Assembly: GCA_902774245.1 (NCBI GenBank)
Contig: CACYHQ010000021.1
Coordinates: forward strand, 1-46,833
Direction: 5' to 3'
DNA: 46,833 nucleotides
DNA from: an uncultured bacterium
GTDB lineage: Bacteria; Verrucomicrobiota; Lentisphaeria; Victivallales; UBA1829
The translations under genes were made by a program, and so were the position numbers. Positions 33,662 through 43,500 of this stretch are shown one piece after another. Under the pieces are notes generated by a model, which worked only from the letters and a program-made list of their open reading frames with translations, did not search any database and had not been told where the DNA came from. The number at the start of each line of letters is the position of its first letter. Position 1 is the stretch's first letter.

Positions 33662-34987
33662 TTATGAACGGATCACGGCGAGGATCTCGTCGCGCTTGGC
33701 TTCCATGGTTGCCTTGTCCTTGGCCTCGACGATGAGGCGGAGGAGCGGCTCGGTGTTGGAAGAACGGATGTTGAACCACCAGTCGGAATACTCCACGCTG
33801 ATGCCGTCGAGCTCGAACATGCGTCCGTCGGCGTATTTGGCGCGGATTTTGTCGAGGATGGGCTTGACGTCGGCGACCTTGGAGTTGATCTCGCCGCTCT
33901 GGTAGTATTTCTTGAGGGGCTTTACGAGCTCGCTGACGCTCTTTTTCGACTTGCAGATCAGGTTCGCGAGCTTGATGATCGCGAGGCCCTGGGATTCCGC
34001 TACGTAGTTTTCGCGGAAATAGTAGTGGCCGGAGAGTTCGCCCGCCATGACCGCGTTTTCCTTGCGCATCTGGTTCTTGATGAAGGCGTGTCCGACGCGG
34101 GACATGCTGGGCTTGCCGCCGTGGTCGCGGATGGCTTCGCGGACGGCCCAGCTGCTGCGGAGGTCGTAGAGGATGGTGGCGCTGCCGCAGCCGGGTTCGC
34201 CGAGGATGTCCATGGCGATCAGGGCGGTGAAGAGGTCCATCGGGATGATCTCGCCCTTGTCGTCAATGAATCCGCAGCGGTCGGCGTCGCCGTCGAATGC
34301 CGCGCCGAAGTCCGCGCCGACCTCGACGACTTTCTTGCGGATGGCGTCGAGCGTGTTGGTCTGGAGCGGGTTGGCGAGATGGTTCGGGAACGTGCCGTCG
34401 AGCGTGTCGTACATCGGGACGACATCGAAGAAGTCCTTGATCCCGGCGAATTCATAGAGGCCCATGGCGTTCGCGTAGTCCACCACGACCTTGAGTTTGC
34501 GGTCCATCTTCGCGTAGGAACGCAGGAATTTGGTGTATTCGGGAGCAATGTCGTACTGCGTGACCTTGCCCTTCTTCTCCGCGGCGGGGAATTTGTTCGC
34601 CTCGACGAGCATCTGGATGTCCGCGATGCCCGTGTCGCCGCTGATCGGGATCGCCTGCGCCTTGCAGAGCTTGAAGCCGTTCCATTCGCCCGGATTATGC
34701 GAAGCCGTGATCATCACGCTGCCGTCCGCGCCGAGGAATCCGTTGGCGTGGTAAGACATCGGGGTGGAGCAGAGTCCGATGTCGATCACGTCCGCGCCCT
34801 GCCTCGTGATGCCGCGGGTGAGACCTTCGAACAGCGGGGCGGAATGCGGACGCATGTCGCGTCCCACGACGATCTTCTTCGCGCCGGTGAAGACGACGAA
34901 TGCGCGCCCGATCTTTTCCGCGAGGTCCGCGTCGATTTGCTCCGGGTAAATACCGCGGATGTCGTAGGCTTTGAAAATTCCAGACAT
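33662..34987 (-). CDS. Phosphomannomutase/phosphoglucomutase
   Basis: From ATG at 34987 (GAGGAG upstream) the protein has 441 residues. It starts MSGIFKAYDIRGIYPEQ, the usual N-terminus of this family; a longer frame to 35056 is not needed. The catalytic phosphoserine loop is TASHNP with Ser96, and the metal loop is DGDADR. The sugar-binding GEXSGH and the C-terminal phosphate loop RSSNTEP are present. It interconverts mannose or glucose 1- and 6-phosphates, feeding the nucleotide-sugar supply needed by the polysaccharide genes. It is close to the ManB/AlgC type. It is transcribed alone, divergently from pckG. Confidence 0.93.
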   Translation of the reverse strand: MSGIFKAYDIRGIYPEQIDADLAEKIGRAFVVFTGAKKIVVGRDMRPHSAPLFEGLTRGITRQGADVIDIGLCSTPMSYHANGFLGADGSVMITASHNPGEWNGFKLCKAQAIPISGDTGIADIQMLVEANKFPAAEKKGKVTQYDIAPEYTKFLRSYAKMDRKLKVVVDYANAMGLYEFAGIKDFFDVVPMYDTLDGTFPNHLANPLQTNTLDAIRKKVVEVGADFGAAFDGDADRCGFIDDKGEIIPMDLFTALIAMDILGEPGCGSATILYDLRSSWAVREAIRDHGGKPSMSRVGHAFIKNQMRKENAVMAGELSGHYYFRENYVAESQGLAIIKLANLICKSKKSVSELVKPLKKYYQSGEINSKVADVKPILDKIRAKYADGRMFELDGISVEYSDWWFNIRSSNTEPLLRLIVEAKDKATMEAKRDEILAVIRS

Positions 34988-35077
34988 GGTCAAACTCCTC
35001 AAAAGTGGTTGTAAATGCGTAGTTTCGGACGGCCCGCCGCATTCATCTTTCCGCACGTGCCGGGCATCCGAACAATA

Positions 35078-35106
35078 AACATAACACGCGAATGGCGGAA
35101 AGTCAA
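35078..35106 (-). promoter_or_regulatory. Promoter of the phosphohexomutase gene
   Basis: On the minus strand, TTGACT (35101-35106) and TATGTT (35078-35083) are 17 bases apart. Confidence 0.6.
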
Positions 35107-35190
35107 TCCGAAAAATAAAAAAAGACTTGAGAAATCATTGTTTCGGAAGATATTTGACTCGAATTTTTCCGAAACTATAACGTTTTTGTC

Positions 35191-35219
35191 TTGATTTCAG
35201 CGGGTTTCCGGTGTATATT
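35191..35219 (+). promoter_or_regulatory. Promoter of pckG
   Basis: TTGATT (35191-35196) and TATATT (35214-35219) are 17 bases apart, immediately downstream of the GTTTCGGAA dyad. The leader is about 62 bases. Confidence 0.75.
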
Positions 35220-35287
35220 ATATGGATTTACCGAAACGACTCAACCAACCGTTCCTAACAACCCCAAAACCATAGGGAAATCCAACT

Positions 35288-37114
35288 ATGAAAGAACTCA
35301 ATGCCGCTCCTAATGCGCCGAAGCTGGTCGCATGGGTGAAAGAATGGGCGACCCTCTGCGAACCCGACAACCTCTACTGGTGCGATGGTTCCCGCGAAGA
35401 GTACGACCGCCTCTGCAACGAAATGGTCGAATCCGGCCTCGCGATCCGCCTCAACCCGGTGAAACGCCCGAACTGCCTCCTGTTCCGCTCCGATCCGTCC
35501 GACGTCGCGCGCGTCGAAGCCCGCACCTTCATCGCCTCGAAGACGAAAGAAGAAGCCGGCCCGACCAACAACTGGATCGACCCGGTCGAACTGAAGAAGA
35601 CCCTCCGCGGCCTCTACAAGGGCTGCATGCACGGCCGCACCATGTACGTCATTCCGTTCTCCATGGGCCCCGTCGGCTCCCCGATCGCCAAGATCGGCGT
35701 CGAGATCACCGACTCCCCGTACGTCGTCGCGAACATGGAGATCATGACCCGCGTTGGCACGAAGGTCCTCGAAGTCCTCAAGGACGGCGAATTCGTCCCC
35801 TGCATCCACTCCGTCGGCAAGCCGCTTGAAAACGGCGCCAGCGACAACGGCGTCTGGCCGTGCGCTCCGCTCGACAAGAAGTACATCGCCCAGTTCCCCG
35901 AGACCCGCGAGATCTGGTCGTACGGCAGCGGTTACGGCGGAAACGCCCTGCTCGGCAAGAAGTGCCTCGCGCTCCGCATCGCCTCCGTCCAGGCCCGCGA
36001 CGAAGGCTGGATGGCCGAACACATGCTCATCCTGAAGCTCACGCGTGAATCCGACGGCAAAGTCAAATACATCACCGGCGCGTTCCCGTCCGCCTGCGGC
36101 AAGACCAACCTCGCCATGCTCATCCCGACCATCAAGGGCTGGAAGGTCGAGACCGTCGGCGACGATATCTCCTGGATGAAGTTCGGCGCGGACGGCCAGC
36201 TCTACGCCATCAACCCGGAAGCCGGTTTCTTCGGCGTCGCCCCCGGCACCAGCATGCAGTCCAACCCGAACGCCATGCTCTCCTGCGCCAAGGACACCAT
36301 CTTCACGAACGTCGCCCTCACCGACGACGGCGACGTGTGGTGGGAAGGCATCGGCTACGATGCTCCCGCGCACCTCATCGACTGGAAGGGCCAGGACTGG
36401 AAGCCCGGTCAGGTCGACGCCGACGGCAAGCCCGTCAAGGCCGCTCACCCGAACGCCCGCTTCACCGCCCGCGCCTGCAACTGCCCGGCCATCGCTTCCA
36501 ACTGGGAAGATCCTGCCGGCGTTCCGATCGCCGCGTTCCTCTTCGGCGGTCGCCGTCCCAGCACGCTCCCGCTCGTCTACCAGTCCAAGAACTGGGAACA
36601 CGGCGTGTTCATCGGCTCCACGGTCGGTTCCGAAGTGACCGCCGCCGCCCTCGACGTCAAGGCCGGCACCGTCCGCCGCGACCCGTTCGCCATGCTGCCG
36701 TTCTGCGGCTACAACATGGGCGACTACTTCAAGCACTGGCTTGAGATCGGCAAGAAGGAAGGCGCCAAGCTTCCGAAGATCTTCTGCGTGAACTGGTTCC
36801 GCAAGACCGCCGACGGCAAGTGGCTCTGGCCCGGCTACGGCGACAACAGCCGCGTCCTCAAATGGATCTTCGAGCGCTGCGACGGCGAAGGCAAGGCCGA
36901 CGAGACCCCGATCGGGTATGTCCCCGCTCTGGACGCCATCGACCGCACCGGCACCGATGTGACCGAAGACGACATGAAGCAGCTCCTCGCCATCGACAAG
37001 GAAGGCTGGAAGAAGGAACTCGAGACCATCTCCGAGCACTATGCCAAGTTCGACCGTCTCCCGGCCGAGCTCGAGGCACAGCGCAAGGCCCTCGAAGAAC
37101 GCTTCAGCAAGTAA
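35288..37114 (+). CDS. pckG: Phosphoenolpyruvate carboxykinase, GTP-dependent
   Basis: The 608-residue protein has the GTP-type signatures: [10 protein letters not shown]-loop (266-274), WIGEGIG-like region [33 protein letters not shown], and [20 protein letters not shown]. The conserved lid and nucleotide residues [11 protein letters not shown] are present, so activity is expected. It converts oxaloacetate and GTP to PEP, linking the TCA intermediates and gluconeogenesis or, in fermentative anaerobes, the reverse reaction. AGGGAAA lies upstream. Its very regular codon use suggests high expression. It has its own promoter and terminator. Confidence 0.97.
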   Translation: MKELNAAPNAPKLVAWVKEWATLCEPDNLYWCDGSREEYDRLCNEMVESGLAIRLNPVKRPNCLLFRSDPSDVARVEARTFIASKTKEEAGPTNNWIDPVELKKTLRGLYKGCMHGRTMYVIPFSMGPVGSPIAKIGVEITDSPYVVANMEIMTRVGTKVLEVLKDGEFVPCIHSVGKPLENGASDNGVWPCAPLDKKYIAQFPETREIWSYGSGYGGNALLGKKCLALRIASVQARDEGWMAEHMLILKLTRESDGKVKYITGAFPSACGKTNLAMLIPTIKGWKVETVGDDISWMKFGADGQLYAINPEAGFFGVAPGTSMQSNPNAMLSCAKDTIFTNVALTDDGDVWWEGIGYDAPAHLIDWKGQDWKPGQVDADGKPVKAAHPNARFTARACNCPAIASNWEDPAGVPIAAFLFGGRRPSTLPLVYQSKNWEHGVFIGSTVGSEVTAAALDVKAGTVRRDPFAMLPFCGYNMGDYFKHWLEIGKKEGAKLPKIFCVNWFRKTADGKWLWPGYGDNSRVLKWIFERCDGEGKADETPIGYVPALDAIDRTGTDVTEDDMKQLLAIDKEGWKKELETISEHYAKFDRLPAELEAQRKALEERFSK

Positions 37115-37130
37115 TCTGAACGATCACTTC

Positions 37131-37167
37131 AAGTCCGCGGCGCGCCAAAACGACGCCGCGGGCTTTT
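37131..37167 (+). terminator. Terminator of pckG
   Basis: CCGCGGCG pairs with CGCCGCGG (with outer AAG/CTT), loop about 11 bases, followed by four T. Confidence 0.85.
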
Positions 37168-37173
37168 CCGATG

Positions 37174-37253
37174 CATCCGTTGATCTCAGGTCGGCGGATG
37201 TATCTTCCGATGAACCGGCGATGTCCGCCCGTCCGGCGGCTTTGTCGGTTCAT
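37174..37253 (+). promoter_or_regulatory. Structured leader upstream of pepF
   Basis: A CATCCG / CGGATG hairpin (37174-37200) is followed by a longer one: outer ATGAACCG / CGGTTCAT (37210-37253) with an inner CCGCC / GGCGG stem. A T-rich stretch (TTTCATTTTTG) follows, so it could also act as a second terminator. No promoter is evident between it and pepF. Confidence 0.4.
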
Positions 37254-37313
37254 TTTCATTTTTGAGCTTATGAACTCGGACGATATGAATTGACGCGAAA
37301 GGAACCGGAACCC

Positions 37314-39110
37314 ATGTCAGAGACGAATGCCCCGAAACTCCGCAGCGAACTCGCCCCGGAAACCTGCTGGGATCTCACCCAAATCTACAAAACCGACGCG
37401 GACTGGGAGGAGGCGTTCCGTACGCTCGACGACCTGCTCGCCGCCCATCAGGCATGCCGCGGCCATCTGGCCGACTCCGCCGAAGCGCTGAAGCGCGGCC
37501 TGGAGACCGGCGACGTGCTCGGACTCCGCCTCGAAACGCTCTATTCCTACGCGCATCTGAAGTCCGACGAAGACCTCGCCAACGGCAAGAACGCCGGCCG
37601 CCGCGACCGCATCGCCGCGCGTTACGCCGAGATCGAGGGCGAGACATCCTGGTTCGATCCCGAACTCCTCGCCATGCCCGAGGCGCGCTTCAAGGAGCTC
37701 ATGGACGATCCCGTGCTGGCGTTCTACCGTCGCACCCTCGAAGACACCGCGCGTCAGCGTCCGCACACGCTCTCCGAGCCGGAGGAACGCATCCTCGGCC
37801 TCGCCTCAGACGTCTTTTCCACCGGCAACCACGCGTTCTGCAAGCTGAATGACGCCGATCTGCGTTTCCCGCACATCAAGGACGACAAGGGCAACGACAT
37901 CGAGCTCACGCACGGCAACTACATCAAATTCCTCGAAAACGCCGACCGCCGCGTCCGCAAGGACGCCTTCGATGCCTGCTACAAGACGTATTCGTCGTTC
38001 GCGAACACCATCGCCGCGCTGCTCGACGGCACGGTGAAGGCGGGCGTGCTCGAGGCGAAACTCCGTCATTTCCCGTCCGCGCGCGCCGCCTCGCTGTTCC
38101 CCGACCACGTGCCGGAATCCATGTACGACGGACTGATCGACGCCGTCCGCGCGAAACTCCCGCTCCTGCATCGTTATTTCGAGCTGCGCCGCCGCGTCCT
38201 GAAGCTCGACAAGCTCGAACTCTTCGACCTCGTGACGCCGCTCGTCCGTCCGGCGAAGGTGCTGTACAGTTGGGAAGAAGGCTGCGACCTCGTGCGTCAG
38301 GCCGTGAAGCTCTACGGGACCGAATACTGCGAGGCACTGGAACACGCCTTCAAGGACCGCTGGATCGACGTCTACGAGTGCCGCGGCAAGACCTCCGGCG
38401 CATATTCCGGCGGCTGCTACCGCAAACCTCCGTACGTCCTGCTGAACTACACCGGCACGCTGGACAGCGTTTCCACGCTCGCCCACGAGCTCGGCCACTC
38501 CATGCACTCCTACCTCTCCGACCGCGCGCAGGAATACCACTACGCGGGCTACTGCCTCTTCGCCGCCGAGGTCGCGTCCACCACGAACGAACTCCTGCTG
38601 AACCATTATCTGCTGGAGCACGCGCAGGACGACAATCTTCGCGCCTACCTGCTGACGCATCTGCTCGACCTCATCCGCGGCACGGTGTTCCGTCAGACGC
38701 AGTTCGCCGAGTACGAACGCGACATTTATGCGATGAGCGAGGAGGGCGACCCTCTGACCGCCGAGGCGCTCAGCGACCATTACTACAAATTGAACGGTGA
38801 ATACTTCGGCAAGAACGTCGTGAACAACGAGCCGATCCGGTTCGAGTGGGCGCGCATTCCGCATTTCCACTACAATTTCTACGTCTACAAGTACGCCACC
38901 GGGCTTTCCGCCGCCGCCAAGCTCTCCGCCGACATCATCGCGGGGAATCCGGCGCCCGCGCTCCGCTTCCTCAAGTCCGGCGACACGCGCGACGTGCTGG
39001 ACCTGCTCCGCGACGCCGGGGCGGATTTCGCCACGCCGGAACCCGTCAATGCCGCGATGCGCCTTTTCGAGACCTCGCTGGACCAGCTGGAGGCGATCCT
39101 CCTCAAGTAA
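37314..39110 (+). CDS. pepF: Oligoendopeptidase F
   Basis: From ATG at 37314 (AAAGGAA upstream) the protein has 598 residues; an upstream TTG in frame lacks a ribosome site. It is an M3B metallopeptidase with zinc motif H391-E-L-G-H395 followed by a distal Glu in AAEVASTTNE. The N-terminal helical domain (LRSELAPETCWDLTQIYKTD) and the C-terminal ANDYKFATGLSAA-like segment (YKYATGLSAAAKLSADII) match the family. It cleaves short peptides in the cytoplasm. It has no clear promoter, so readthrough from pckG is possible. Confidence 0.95.
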   Translation: MSETNAPKLRSELAPETCWDLTQIYKTDADWEEAFRTLDDLLAAHQACRGHLADSAEALKRGLETGDVLGLRLETLYSYAHLKSDEDLANGKNAGRRDRIAARYAEIEGETSWFDPELLAMPEARFKELMDDPVLAFYRRTLEDTARQRPHTLSEPEERILGLASDVFSTGNHAFCKLNDADLRFPHIKDDKGNDIELTHGNYIKFLENADRRVRKDAFDACYKTYSSFANTIAALLDGTVKAGVLEAKLRHFPSARAASLFPDHVPESMYDGLIDAVRAKLPLLHRYFELRRRVLKLDKLELFDLVTPLVRPAKVLYSWEEGCDLVRQAVKLYGTEYCEALEHAFKDRWIDVYECRGKTSGAYSGGCYRKPPYVLLNYTGTLDSVSTLAHELGHSMHSYLSDRAQEYHYAGYCLFAAEVASTTNELLLNHYLLEHAQDDNLRAYLLTHLLDLIRGTVFRQTQFAEYERDIYAMSEEGDPLTAEALSDHYYKLNGEYFGKNVVNNEPIRFEWARIPHFHYNFYVYKYATGLSAAAKLSADIIAGNPAPALRFLKSGDTRDVLDLLRDAGADFATPEPVNAAMRLFETSLDQLEAILLK

Positions 39111-39137
39111 GCCCGGTCACTTCAAAGGCAACAAAAA

Positions 39138-39176
39138 CGGCGGCAGGCTCTGTATCGGAGTCCGCCGCCGCTTTTT
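39138..39176. terminator. Bidirectional terminator between pepF and the DUF362 gene
   Basis: CGGCGGC pairs with GCCGCCG, with a second inner stem GGCTC / GAGTCC. T-runs lie on both sides (CTTTTTC on plus, GTTTTTG on minus), so it serves both convergent genes. Confidence 0.85.
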
Positions 39177-39196
39177 CGCGCTTGTTTCAGAAAAAC

Positions 39197-40240
39197 TCAG
39201 TCGAGTCGGATGAGGTTGTAGCTTCGCGTGCCGAGGCCGATCTTTTCGGCGTAGGCGAGCTGTTCCGCGCCCTTGAACTTCTTTCCCGCCTTCGCGGCGG
39301 CGTCCCAGCAGGCGGCGTCGATTGCGACGGGGTCGAACGAGGCGAACACGCCGATGTCGTGGACGCAGGTCATCATGGGACGCGGTTCGCAGTCGCAGCC
39401 GCGCGTGATGTTCACGGCGAACGTGATGTAGAGGTGGCGTTTGCCGTGGTGGGAGGCGTAGGCGTATTCGACGAGCTTTTCGCGGAAAAGACGGCCGCCG
39501 AACAGGGCGTGCTTCAGCCCGGCGAACGAGAGGATGGAGACGGCGTGGTGCGGACAGATGGAGAAGCACGCGCCGCAGCCGATGCATTTGTCGTGGTCGA
39601 TGAAGGAGCGTTCGCCGATGGTGATCGCCCCCTCGTTGCAGCGCGTGAGGCACAGCTTGCAGCGTTTGCATTTCCAGTTGCGGATGCGCGGCTTCACGTT
39701 CAGGTGCATTGCCATCTTCCCGCCCTTCGCGGCGAAGCCCATGGAGAGCTGTTTGACCGCGCCGCCGAATCCGGCAAGTCCGTGCCCCTTGAAGTGCGAC
39801 AGAACGACCACCTGATCCGCCTCGGCAAGCGCCTTTGCGATGTTCGCGCTTTGGAAATGTTTCAGATTGACCGGGACGGATATCGAATCCTCGCCGTGTG
39901 CGCCGTCGGCGATGACCGCCGGGATGCGCGTGAAGCCATGCTTCTTCGCCAGCGCGAGGTGTTTTTCGCGGGAGAAGCGCTCACCGCCGTACAGCACGCT
40001 GGTCTCCACGAAATGGCATGCGCGGCCCTGCGCCTGAATGAAATCGATGATGCCGTCGTACACCTCGGGTTTGAGGTACGTGCGGTTGCCCTTTTCGCCG
40101 AAATGCACCTTCAGCGGCACGTCGGCGGGCAGCCCGGAGCCGGATTTATCCAGCAGGGTTCGAAGAAGACGGACCGCAGCCTGCGAAAGACCGGGTGTTC
40201 CCGAGGCGGGATCGAACGGAATGAAATAGACGTCTGACAT
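39197..40240 (-). CDS. DUF362 protein with two 4Fe-4S ferredoxin motifs
   Basis: From ATG at 40240 the protein has 347 residues. The longer frame to 40378 runs through the promoter and is rejected. The DUF362 part (VHFGEKGNRTYLKPEV, HFKGHGLAGFGGAVKQLSMG) surrounds two ferredoxin motifs: CKRCKLCLTRC near residue 194 and CIGCGACFSICP near residue 220. The C-terminal CDCEPRPMMTCVHDIGVFAS segment is typical. DUF362-Fe-S proteins are common in anaerobes; their reaction is unknown, probably electron transfer or metal-centre assembly. The ribosome site is weak. It is monocistronic. Confidence 0.9.
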   Translation of the reverse strand: MSDVYFIPFDPASGTPGLSQAAVRLLRTLLDKSGSGLPADVPLKVHFGEKGNRTYLKPEVYDGIIDFIQAQGRACHFVETSVLYGGERFSREKHLALAKKHGFTRIPAVIADGAHGEDSISVPVNLKHFQSANIAKALAEADQVVVLSHFKGHGLAGFGGAVKQLSMGFAAKGGKMAMHLNVKPRIRNWKCKRCKLCLTRCNEGAITIGERSFIDHDKCIGCGACFSICPHHAVSILSFAGLKHALFGGRLFREKLVEYAYASHHGKRHLYITFAVNITRGCDCEPRPMMTCVHDIGVFASFDPVAIDAACWDAAAKAGKKFKGAEQLAYAEKIGLGTRSYNLIRLD

Positions 40241-40299
40241 GGAGAATCGTAGCCGTAAAACGGAAAAATATGTTGTTGAGAAAGAATCTTTTACACTAA

Positions 40300-40328
40300 A
40301 ATATACATGGAATATCGAAAAAAAACAA
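40300..40328 (-). promoter_or_regulatory. Promoter of the DUF362 gene
   Basis: On the minus strand, TTGTTT (40323-40328) and TATATT (40300-40305) are 17 bases apart, in AT-rich intergenic DNA. Confidence 0.55.
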
Positions 40329-40358
40329 AAGAATTTTGAAAGAAAACCGGAAAAAAAC

Positions 40359-40386
40359 TTGTATTTTCCTAAAAGCATATTAAATT
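40359..40386 (+). promoter_or_regulatory. Possible promoter of the giant sensor kinase
   Basis: TTGTAT (40359-40364) and TAAATT (40381-40386) are 16 bases apart. The leader would be about 130 bases, much of it AT-rich. Confidence 0.4.
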
Positions 40387-40524
40387 AAGGAAAGACATTT
40401 AGTAACTTAAAGCGCGCACAAGATATATTTTTAAGCGGACTCAAAGTTTTTTTGCCGTTGAAAAGCATATCAGGCGTGTTCCGCACCTCCCACGGAAAAA
40501 CACGATTTTGAGGACAGGCTGCAC

Positions 40525-43500
40525 ATGAGACAAATGCGAAACCTGCTGGCACGATATCTGACCGTATTTTTGTTTTTCTTTTCGATCTTTGCTTTTTCGC
40601 AGACACCGGAGCCGACATCGGACGATCCGGACGCGCCGCGGCCGTTCCAGAACAACGTCAAGACGATCCTGCTGCTGACATCCTATCCCGTCGCGGATGT
40701 CGTGACGAGTAATTTCTTCGATTCGTTCCGTAAGAGCATCCGCGAGCTGAACCTGCCGATCGACTGCCACGTGGTCGAGCTGAATGCCACCCATAAGGGC
40801 AATGAGGACCGGGTGGAATCCACGTTCGCCCGTCTGGAAAAATCGCTCAACGCCGGCCTGTACTCCATTGTGGTGACGCTGAACCACGAGGCCGCGGACG
40901 TGATCATGCGGAATTACGACAGATTCCCGCGCACCCTGCCGGTCCTGTTCGCCGGACTGGGCCGCATGCCGGTCGACCTGAAACGCCAGTATCCGAACTC
41001 GACCGGCATCGGAATCGCCGACGACACGCTCGGGACGCTTGAGCTGGGACTGAAGCTCTTCCCGGAAGCGCAGAACCTGGCGCTTGTTACGGACGAGACG
41101 ACGATCTCTGAGGAGACGCGCAACGAGATCCTGTCCAACTGCAAACTGCACTTCCCCCAGTTGGACTACACATGGATCAATTCCCTGATGCCCAAGCAGG
41201 AGATCCAGAGCACCCTCGCCACTCTTTCGCCGGAAAGCCTGATCCTTTTCTTCCCGACGCACGACTATGCGAACGGACACAACGAGACCGTGACGGCGTT
41301 CGTGCGGAACATCGGGTTCGACGAACGGTTCCCGTGCCTGGTGCTTGACGACACGCTCTTCGGCAACGGCGCCGTTGCCGGCTGCGTGATCGAGACGGAC
41401 AAGCTCGGACGCGAAGCGGCCCGCATGACCGCGCAGATCCTGAATGCCGGAAGCGCACAACGCGTGCCGCTGAAGGATATCACACCGGTCAGAACGGTCG
41501 ACTATGCCAAGTTCAACACCTACCGGGATTTCTCCGGCAGGATTCCGCTCGGATCCAAGGTCATCAACAAGCCCGACACGATGTGGACGCGCCACTGGCA
41601 GACCTTCGTGACGATCTTCGTCATGGGGCTGGTCCTGGGCGTGCTCCAGATCATTTACCTCAACTGGATGCGCCGCCGTCTCCGCACGAGCCGCAACATG
41701 CTGTATTCGCTCCCCGGCCGCGTGCTGGTGCTGAACCGTGCCGAGGTCATCCTCTTCGCCTCCTGGATCCGGGAAAACCAGCGGGAAAAGACCCCGAAGA
41801 AACTGGATCAGCTGATCGGCATCGACTATCCGAAACTGGCGCGCGCGATCCACGAGGTCTTCCAGTCCGGCAAGCAGATGACGATCGAGTACAACTACGA
41901 GGACGTCCACCGCGCCATTTCGTTTGCCCCGCTGGAGCATGCCATCTTCGGGCAGGACGCGGTGATCTGCTTCTCGCTTGACAACACCGAGCTGCAACAG
42001 GCGCGCCGCCAGGCGGAACGGTACTCCGCCCAGCTCAAGAAAACGACCCGGATGTGGGACATCCTTATCAACTTCCTGCCCATCCACATCTTCGCGAAGG
42101 ACATCGACAACGACTTCCGCTACGTCTTCAACAACCGCACCCGCTGCAAGTTCTACGGCGTAGGCGAAAACGAGCTGAACGACAAGACCGACTTCGACTT
42201 CCTGCCGCAGGAAATCGCCGAACAGCGCCGCAGGGATGACGAGGAGTTCGTGAAGAATCCCGAAGGCCAGATGGAAGCTAACGTGGACGTGACGTCCTGG
42301 GACGGCAGCGTCCAGCACCTGCGCAGCATTCAGCGCATTTTCACCGACGAGGACGGCACGCGTCTGCTGCTCGGCACTGCCATCAACATCACGGAGCTGG
42401 AAGAGGCGCGTATCCAGATGCAGCAGCTGAACTCGCAGCTCCAGGAACTCCTGCAGCAGCACTCCATTCTGCTCGACAACATGCCGTCCTTCGTGATGAC
42501 GAAAGACGTCGACGACGATTTCCGCATCATCACCTGCAACGACGCCTGCCTCAAATTTCTCAACCAGCCGCTACAGGCTGTCACCGGAAAGACCGACCAC
42601 GAGGTCCTGTTCAACAGCGAGGATGCCGACGCCGTCCATGCGGACGACCTGCACGCCGTCGAGGTCCTGGAACGCCGTCCCGAGTACCACTCCACGGGGC
42701 GTCTCCGCGACCGCAACGGACGCACACGCATCGGCAATTACTACCGCAAGCTCATTCGCACCTCGGACAACCACCGGATCCTCTTTACTCTGTTCCACGA
42801 CGTCACGGATATCGAGAACGCGAAGCGCGAGGCCGAGGAAACCGCCGACCGCTTCCTTCTCACGCTCCGGTCCATCGGCGACGGCATCATCACGACGGAC
42901 GCGCACGGCATTGTCACGCTGATCAATCCGAACGCCGAAAAGCTGCTCGGGTGCGATCAGACGGAGATACTCGGCAGGCCGCACACGGATTTCTTCCGCA
43001 TCGTCCACGAACAGACGGGGAAGCCGCTCACTTCGCCGCTCACGGAAGCCCTGCGGTCCGGCAAGGTCACCGTGGGCACCGACCTGACCGACCTGGTCTC
43101 CGCCTCCGGCCGGAGATACCATATCGACGCAAACGCCGCGCCCATTCACGCTCGTTCCGGCGAGATCACGGGCGCCATCCTGGTGTTCCGCGACGTCACG
43201 GAGGAACGCGACAAACGCGAGGAACTCCGTGTGACCATGGCGAGCCTGGAGACCGCCTCCAAGATCGCCCGCCTCGGTTCCTTCCACTACGAGATCAACA
43301 CGCTCAAACGTACCGGGTCCAGCCTCATCCGCGAACTCTGGCCCGAGGACGAAAACGGCAATCCGCTGCTGGTCGACGACTGGCTCTATCCGGAAGACGT
43401 GCCGCTCTTCAAGAGCAAGATCGACGAGATGCTGAGTTCCGGCAAGGAGGGCGAGACGTATTCGTTCTCGTTCCGCGTCGGCAAGGATGCGTCCAAGCTG

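Larger units (their letters stand above)
35022..35237. promoter_or_regulatory. Cluster of GTTTCGG sites between phosphohexomutase and pckG
   Basis: GTTTCGG occurs at 35022-35028 and 35140-35146 and, inverted (CCGAAAC), at 35169-35175 and 35231-35237. The middle pair forms a perfect 9-base inverted repeat GTTTCGGAA / TTCCGAAAC (35140-35175) just before the pckG -35 box. Its regulator is unknown. Confidence 0.4.

Noticed and set aside
40241..40378. 46-residue hydrophobic extension of the DUF362 protein
   Set aside because: It crosses the predicted promoter and lacks a ribosome site; its Phe-rich sequence comes from the AT-rich intergenic DNA.
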